A DNA stretch of 11,833 bases from Euperipatoides rowelli. Its lineage: Eukaryota > Onychophora > Udeonychophora > Euonychophora > Peripatopsidae. The first letter of the stretch is position 1. Every line of letters begins with the position of its first letter. The notes beneath the pieces are model-generated. The model was not told the DNA's origin. It was given only the letters and a program-made list of their open reading frames with translations, and did no database searches. Position numbers and translations under genes: made by a program. The DNA lies in the NCBI GenBank assembly GCA_003024985.2, contig PXIH01S0001002.1, one strand, 5' to 3'. Positions 10,001-11,833 of this stretch are shown one piece after another.

Positions 10001-10179
10001 TGCGCCTAATGAATTCCTGAAAGATAGAATTATGATGCTTCCTGAAGTAAAGGTTTCTGGAACTCACAACACTGAGGAAAGCTTTATTCGGCGATTGACA
10101 CTTTACCGTATCTTCAACAATGAGGATGACACAGTATTGAATTACTTTGATGAACTGGAAATTCATCCAATAAAAATAG
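903..10179 (+). CDS. AK7: Adenylate kinase 7 (AK7) orthologue, partial, five exons
   Basis: This is the span of a spliced gene joining 903-1031, 5806-5947, 6345-6473, 6581-6643 and 9982-10179. The pieces total 661 nt, about 220 codons, and every junction is phase-compatible. Read together they give, in order, a P-loop (GPPAAGKS), the LHHIQ strand region, a long acidic insert, [11 protein letters not shown], a short acidic linker, [19 protein letters not shown] and [12 protein letters not shown]. This is the domain order of the adenylate kinase core of AK7. Adenylate kinases interconvert ATP + AMP and 2 ADP; AK7 is known in animals from motile cilia and sperm flagella. Mammalian AK7 has about 720 residues, so only the middle third is here. 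The N-terminal dehydrogenase-like region and the C-terminal coiled coil and Dpy-30 motif were not found. No start or stop codon of the gene lies in the window. Identification rests on remembered family motifs, not on a search. Confidence 0.92.
1090..1280 (-). repeat. Dispersed repeat, copy 1
   Basis: This ~190-bp segment aligns along its length, with scattered substitutions and small indels, with 5500-5706 in the same orientation. Shared landmarks in order are GCTTTCAC, CTATACAATAG, GTAGATGAACTT, CATTTTATTGCAC / CACTTTATTGCAC, TATCTGAC, AAGACC and ACTGGCTCCATG. Both copies lie in the same AK7 intron. Copy 1 directly abuts the 3' flank of the minus-strand LINE. The minus-strand reading frames across both copies resemble each other only because the DNA does; I see no protein family. 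Confidence 0.75.
1281..1435 (-). repeat. Three strong stem-loops in the LINE 3' flank
   Basis: Three inverted repeats lie side by side. The first is GAAAGGT-C-ACCTTTC at 1281-1295. The second, at 1341-1376, has outer arms GCTCGC/GCGAGC and inner arms GGAAAGG/CCTTTCC. The third, at 1388-1435, has outer arms TTGTATG/CATACAA and inner arms GATCTC/GAGATC. They lie just 3' of the minus-strand LINE open reading frames, so on that strand they would be in the 3' untranslated region, where LINE reverse transcriptases often recognise structured RNA. Assignment to the LINE rather than to an older neighbouring repeat is inferred. Confidence 0.65.
1719..3116 (-). pseudogene. LINE reverse transcriptase, multiply frameshifted
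   Basis: Collinear RT blocks appear on the minus strand in changing frames. They are [15 protein letters not shown] (near 3100-3055), [10 protein letters not shown] and [18 protein letters not shown] (near 2955-2870), and [15 protein letters not shown] (near 2825-2780). A 236-residue stretch (2737-2027) follows with [11 protein letters not shown] (residues 11-21, motif A), [13 protein letters not shown] (68-80, motif B) and FKFIDDLVV (95-103, motif C). A last frame (2099-1719) holds [15 protein letters not shown] and [14 protein letters not shown], the usual RT C-terminal region. Motif C is F-I-D-D rather than the more common Y/F-A-D-D. The conserved second Asp of motif A (AFD) is Asn. The catalytic Asp triad itself is retained, but frameshifts and stops destroy the enzyme. 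Confidence 0.9.
3400..3739 (-). pseudogene. LINE linker between endonuclease and reverse transcriptase
   Basis: Minus-strand reading in shifting frames gives [17 protein letters not shown] near 3640-3590 and [19 protein letters not shown] near 3515-3460, followed by a Lys-rich helix. LINE proteins of this type have a W-F-x-x-E-x-x-x-L-x-R-x-R/K block between the two enzymatic domains. At least one stop and several frame changes are present. It supports one continuous element from EN to RT rather than two separate insertions. Confidence 0.7.
3740..4497 (-). pseudogene. LINE AP-like endonuclease domain, broken
   Basis: The longest open part (4497 down to 3907) encodes 196 residues with the exonuclease-endonuclease-phosphatase motifs of LINE endonucleases. 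These are [13 protein letters not shown] (about residues 45-57, carrying the motif-I Asn), FTESWL (72-77, catalytic Glu), [10 protein letters not shown] (104-113), IYSPPPP (153-159) and LGDF (190-193). The frame shifts right after GDF, where GDFN is expected. The rest continues in other frames as [15 protein letters not shown] and PPIAPSYHD near 3850-3750. In the last motif the usual Ser-Asp-His appears as Ser-Tyr-His, so a catalytic Asp seems lost. The Pro run is encoded by a G12 homopolymer at 4021-4032 on the + strand, a likely slippage site. The domain would nick target DNA during retrotransposition; this copy cannot. Confidence 0.87.
4871..5499. other. Intronic sequence, no gene recognised
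   Basis: The first part (to about 5100) is AT-rich with A and T runs. Positions about 5150-5490 are less AT-rich and differ in texture from the intron around them, which suggests an unidentified repeat joined to the repeat copy at 5500-5706. The open frames on either strand have no recognisable domain and low complexity. Confidence 0.35.
5500..5706 (-). repeat. Dispersed repeat, copy 2
   Basis: Second copy of the repeat at 1090-1280, in the same orientation, ending 99 bp before the acidic AK7 exon. It is slightly longer because of an insertion near 5520 and a G13 run at 5674-5686. Similarity stops abruptly after CTGGCTCCATG on the high-coordinate side, where copy 1 runs into the LINE flank and copy 2 into ordinary intron. 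Confidence 0.75.
5806..5947 (+). CDS. AK7: AK7 exon: acidic insert
   Basis: The exon has 47 codons plus one base, ending in phase 1. The acceptor is TTATTTCTAG (to 5805) and the donor GTATTT at 5948. Residues about 11-28 are almost only Glu and Asp, encoded by a purine-only GA-rich tract at roughly 5834-5890; then comes [22 protein letters not shown]7 proteins carry such a Glu-rich insert between the P-loop half and the AMP-binding half, followed by an amphipathic helix of this type, so it is not just low-complexity noise. The alternative acceptor TGTAG ending at 5815 would break the frame relative to the phase-0 end of the previous exon. The tract is prone to slippage, so its exact length may vary between individuals. 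Confidence 0.88.
5948..6344. other. AK7 intron, no further feature
   Basis: A 397-bp AT-rich intron with consistent donor and acceptor phases. Nothing else was recognised. Confidence 0.7.
6345..6473 (+). CDS. AK7: AK7 exon: AMP-binding region with DGYPKT motif
   Basis: The exon is 129 nt, entered in phase 1 and left in phase 1. The acceptor is ATTTTTAG (to 6344) and the donor GTAAAA at 6474. It encodes [19 protein letters not shown], then [20 protein letters not shown] and EVFA. DGYPKT corresponds to the adenylate kinase signature DGFPRT: the Arg to Lys change is typical of AK7, while Phe to Tyr is a conservative local change. The preceding NQGFVLDG forms the core strand of the nucleoside monophosphate kinase fold. 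An in-frame open stretch continues upstream into the intron, but joining at 6345 restores the phase left by the acidic exon. Confidence 0.93.
6581..6643 (+). CDS. AK7: AK7 small exon: acidic linker and core strand
   Basis: This 63-nt exon was recognised from phase and family order. The acceptor is ATCCAATTAG (to 6580) and the donor GTAAAC at 6644. Entered in phase 1 it reads [21 protein letters not shown] and leaves in phase 1. In AK7 the DGFPKT block is followed by an acidic stretch and then a hydrophobic strand running into the CALDA motif. Here NSTIMI plus [12 protein letters not shown] of the next exon gives that arrangement. The intron before it is only 107 bp, the shortest in the gene, while the one after it is over 3.3 kb and full of repeats. 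Confidence 0.82.
6884..7025. repeat. Cluster of inverted repeats (unclassified element)
   Basis: GTTTACACTGG (6884-6894) faces CCAGTGTAAAC (6939-6949). Immediately after it, TGTACCGCAACA (6989-7000) faces its perfect complement TGTTGCGGTACA (7014-7025). A third, near-identical copy TGTTGCTGTACA lies at 6964-6975. Such stacked short inverted repeats are typical of small non-autonomous transposon debris. No boundaries or target duplication were found. The sequence up to about 7200 may belong to the same element. Confidence 0.55.
7199..7247 (-). repeat. Retroelement-like 3' end: hairpin plus (AATA)n tail
   Basis: On the minus strand the hairpin TAAGCC-AAT-GGCTTA (7247-7233) is followed, 12 bases later, by an AATA-type tandem tail (7220-7199). 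The stem-loop plus short-unit tail is the usual design of non-LTR retroelement 3' ends. The body would extend to higher coordinates, but no coding sequence was recognised there, so it is probably 5'-truncated. Confidence 0.5.
7531..7605 (-). repeat. Possible second retroelement tail and small hairpins
   Basis: A minus-strand stem GTGG/CCAC (7574-7560) is followed by an A-rich tail with AAAAAT units (7558-7531). Next to it is a perfect 9-bp inverted repeat, ATGTTTTAT and ATAAAACAT (7582-7605), with a 6-nt loop. Weak evidence for a SINE or LINE end. Confidence 0.3.
7606..8462. other. AK7 intron, no gene recognised
   Basis: AT-rich sequence. A minus-strand open frame at about 8285-8064 is hydrophobic and low in complexity and shows no family motif. 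No bounded repeat was found. Confidence 0.4.
8463..8470. repeat. Left target-site duplication CTGCAATT
   Basis: This octamer directly precedes the left inverted terminus and is identical to 9864-9871. Confidence 0.8.
8730..9365. repeat. Imperfect tandem array of ~110-bp units
   Basis: The landmark GAGTTAGGG starts at 8744, 8805, 8915, 9031 and 9142, and a degenerate GAATTAGG stands at 9277. The spacings are 61, 110, 116, 111 and 135 bp; the last reflects a short internal insertion near 9248-9276. Each full unit contains GAGTTAGGGT, TAGTGATGAAATGAAATATT, a run of ATTTA-type sequence, CGATTATTGCAATTTATCAT and GGGTTGAGGCCTAG. Units differ by small substitutions and indels. The array is wholly inside the inverted-repeat element, so it is part of that transposon and not a free satellite. 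Confidence 0.88.
9681..9813. repeat. Long hairpin near the right end of the transposon
   Basis: The core arms 9713-9738 and 9753-9778 are 26 bp each and match at 24 positions around a 14-nt loop. The pairing extends outward with gaps to about 9681 and 9813, through AAATTAC and GATAATTA blocks. The outer right arm overlaps the inner part of the right terminal inverted repeat, so the left arm is in effect an extra inverted copy of subterminal sequence. Confidence 0.8.
9864..9871. repeat. Right target-site duplication CTGCAATT
   Basis: This octamer directly follows the right inverted terminus and is identical to 8463-8470. Confidence 0.8.
9982..10179 (+). CDS. AK7: AK7 exon: CLDAPNEF to DELEIHP, end of kinase core
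   Basis: The exon is 198 nt, entered and left in phase 1. The acceptor is TATTTGGTTAG (to 9981) and the donor GTATGA at 10180. It encodes [20 protein letters not shown], then the GTHNTEES block, FIRRLTLYR, and [12 protein letters not shown]. In this family the LDA-x-x-EFL-K-x-R segment follows the strand after the acidic linker, the two Arg-bearing helices take the place of the LID and post-LID region, and DELEIHP closes the kinase core. The ORF stays open upstream to about 9939, but the only other near AG (9945-9946) is in the wrong phase, so 9982 is preferred. The next AK7 exon, expected to begin with an Asp codon split by the intron, was not found downstream in the window. Confidence 0.93.
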
Positions 10180-11110
10180 GTATGAATAATCTGTTTAATA
10201 GATTCCATTGTTATCAATAAATTTATGAAGGTATTAAAAATTAATGTGGATATCGACCCAATAGGCGATCCGTTAATCGCATATTGACTCAAATTTTTTT
10301 TGTTATGGGTGTTACAGTGATTACAATTTATGAGTTTATTTGAAATAAATGTTTGTGTGTAATTTCACTTAAATTGTATCTACTCTTTCTTTTAATTATT
10401 TTGATGTAGGGTTTACCTCTGATTCAAATCCAGGACTTTTAGTGAACATGGAACACAATTTTTTACAATGTTTTCATAGGATCTGATAACAATTTACTGT
10501 ACATAATGGTAAAACTACTACTAGGTTTATGCACTTATATTAGGAAGCTTTTCCCACTATAAGTTGTAATTACTTTTAGATATTTTATTGGAAGAACATT
10601 TGTGTCCAGGTTTGAAAAAGTGAAATAGGCAATAACAAGCCTCTCACATAATGCTGAACTTCTAATGCCAAAATATGATTCTGTGGCCGACAAACCTATC
10701 AATATTATCTCCAAAATCACAAATATTTACTTGAAATATAAATCCCTTATACCAATGTAGAAGAGGTGCTTTGTGCACTCTCTTTTTTTTATGTCTCTTC
10801 ATACAACTCATATGCAGATCGACAATCCTCTTATGCTATTGCAGGCTTGAGAATGAGTTCCAGTTCAAATAAGTTAAAGAACCACTCCTAACATTGTTAT
10901 AGTTTGATATCTGAGCAATTATATTGATGTTAGTTATTTAGAGAATTTAATAATGATGGCCCAGATCTGTTGCAATGATTAGTTGATACTGTATATTCAG
11001 CGAGTTTCAACTGCTCATACATTATTAGACAGCACCCTCTATCAGTTTTATTGGCAAGCAAATAATGTTATTTTAGTGCCTTTTTATTTTTTTTTCATTT
11101 CCTTTATTTG
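10180..11110. other. Intron or flank after the last visible AK7 exon
   Basis: No AK7 continuation (Glu/Lys-rich coiled coil or Dpy-30 motif) was found after the donor at 10180. The stretch is AT-rich. Open frames at 10720-10535 (minus) and 10983-11110 (plus) lack recognisable domains. One polypyrimidine-AG site near 10408 is not followed by AK7-like sequence. Confidence 0.45.
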
Positions 11111-11119
11111 TAAATTATT

Positions 11120-11330
11120 CACTAAAAATGAAAAGGCAAGAGGAGATGATATTTATTACAAATGTGGCAAAACAAAGGCTACTGTGATAATTGGTGAAAG
11201 AATTTTGAAGGAAAAAATAGCAATTCAAAATCTTTTGAAAAATGTACCATTTCTATTTGCCACTGATTCAAAACTTTATCCAATTGGGTAACATTTTTTG
11301 AATTGATAAATAATATTCAAAGGTTGTAAG
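11120..11330 (+). pseudogene. hAT-like transposase fragment
   Basis: Within an open frame that ends at 11291, the part from about 11130 reads NEKARGDDIYYKCGKTKATV, then IIGERILKEKIAIQNLLKN and VPFLFATDSKLYPIG. Animal hAT-type transposase relatives have a C-G-R-T-K-T/A block, a Lys/Glu-rich helix, and then a PFS-hhhD-S-N/D strand that includes a catalytic Asp and leads to LYP-hhh-hhF. Here these appear as CGKTKAT, PFLFATDS and LYPI. After the stop another frame gives VTFFELINNIQ (to about 11330), consistent with a frameshift near 11288. The piece is short, lacks the zinc finger and the C-terminal dimerisation region, and is not functional. Assignment comes from remembered family patterns and should be held loosely. 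Confidence 0.5.
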
Positions 11331-11398
11331 TTGTTTTTAACCCTTCCTTTTCTGGTAAGGACATTGATAATTTGTAGATAAATGATCTTAAATATGTT

Positions 11399-11456
11399 AT
11401 CATGCAGAATTGCTTTAAGAATACAGTGCTGTATTCTTAAAGCCATTCTGCATGAT
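11399..11456. repeat. Near-perfect 58-bp palindrome
   Basis: The arms 11399-11426 and 11429-11456 are 28 bp each, begin ATCATGCAGAAT on opposite strands, and differ at one position only. The spacer is two bases (TG). It is isolated, with no tandem copies. It lies between the hAT-like fragment and the LINE remnant and could be an inverted-repeat transposon relic or a hairpin transcript source. No function is claimed. Confidence 0.9.
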
Positions 11457-11575
11457 TACGATAATGAGACACATTGAAGTAAGAAGTAGCATAGCTTTTT
11501 GAAAGAAAATAATTGTATCTTAGTGTTACATAAAAAAAAATACTTGTAAACAAATTACTTTTTTTTCTTCTAAAG

Positions 11576-11833
11576 TATCAAGAAGTTGTTGCAAGCTACA
11601 AATCAAATGCAATATTCTATAAAAATATAGGCTCTTTTAAGATATTGGATAAAACTTATAGACAATTTACCTATAGAGTTAAAGAATTGAAAAATATTTC
11701 TTATGAAAATAGATTAAAAAGATTAAATTTATTAAAACCCAGCATTACTATCATAAAATATGATTTAGACTTGCAGTCAAGACCAGAAGACCAAGACCGG
11801 CAGGTCCAAGACCAAGATCAAGGCCAAGACTAG
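11576..11833 (+). pseudogene. LINE reverse transcriptase C-terminal remnant, + strand
   Basis: An open frame from about 11576 to the TAG at 11831-11833 includes NIGSFKILDKTYRQFTYRV and KELKNISYENRLKRLNLLK. This follows the well-known C-terminal block of Jockey/CR1-type LINE proteins, in which a helix with L-E-x-V-Q-R-x-F-T-x-R-I is followed by L-x-x-L-S-Y-E-x-R-L-x-x-L-x-L. After it the usual EYRRxRGDLI block is degraded (SITIIKYDLD). The frame then runs into a Gln/Asp-rich tail encoded by CAAGACC-type repeats. The upstream RT blocks are absent, so this is a truncated remnant, in the opposite orientation to the LINE at 1290-4870. It is not an AK7 exon, despite the open frame and a splice-like AG at 11575. 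Confidence 0.7.
11778..11830 (+). repeat. Short CAAGACC-type minisatellite at the window edge
   Basis: Degenerate tandem units of the form CAAGACC, CAAGATC and CAGGTC make up the last ~50 bases and translate as Gln/Asp repeats. It may continue beyond the window. Confidence 0.6.

Noticed and set aside
10398-10450. Possible next AK7 exon after the GATGTAG acceptor-like site
   Set aside because: The sequence after the AG does not read as the expected Asp-led helix in the required phase and soon meets a stop.
10535-10720. 61-residue minus-strand frame vaguely like a LINE C-terminus
   Set aside because: No block aligns convincingly with the YGIxxWG or LQKR motifs of such proteins; too weak to call.

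Overview
This is an AT-rich metazoan genomic window, probably from an invertebrate such as an arthropod; the species cannot be fixed from sequence alone. Spliced exons with GT/AG junctions, long repeat-filled introns, LINE and DNA-transposon debris and many homopolymer runs all point to an animal genome. The one host gene I can support is a + strand orthologue of adenylate kinase 7 (AK7), the nucleotide kinase associated with cilia and flagella. Five consecutive coding exons are visible: 903-1031, 5806-5947, 6345-6473, 6581-6643 and 9982-10179. All four internal junctions agree in phase, and together the exons carry most of the adenylate kinase core. The N-terminal part of the protein and its C-terminal coiled-coil/Dpy-30 part lie outside the window or were not found.

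Layout. Positions 1-147 look like a retroelement 3' end: a hairpin followed by an (AATC)n tail. Positions 148-902 are intron and include an exact 113-bp duplication on either side of a single N, most likely an unmerged assembly overlap. Intron 1032-5805 carries a nearly full-length but dead minus-strand LINE (about 4870 down to about 1290), with AP-endonuclease and reverse transcriptase domains broken by frameshifts. Its 3' flank holds three strong stem-loops. Two similar ~190-bp repeats, at 1090-1280 and 5500-5706, lie in the same orientation near the two ends of this intron. Intron 6644-9981 holds a cluster of inverted repeats (6884-7025), two retroelement-like 3' tails (about 7200 and 7550) and a well-bounded 1393-bp non-autonomous DNA transposon at 8471-9863. 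That element has imperfect ~70-bp terminal inverted repeats, an 8-bp target duplication CTGCAATT, an internal array of ~110-bp units and a long hairpin near its right end.

Beyond the last exon, 10180-11833 contains a hAT-transposase-like fragment (about 11120-11330), a near-perfect 58-bp palindrome (11399-11456) and a second LINE reverse transcriptase C-terminal remnant on the + strand (about 11576-11760) that ends in a small repetitive tail at the window edge.

I found no intact mobile element and no evidence for an entirely new coding system. The most distinctive structure is the 8471-9863 inverted-repeat element with its tandem array and nested hairpin.
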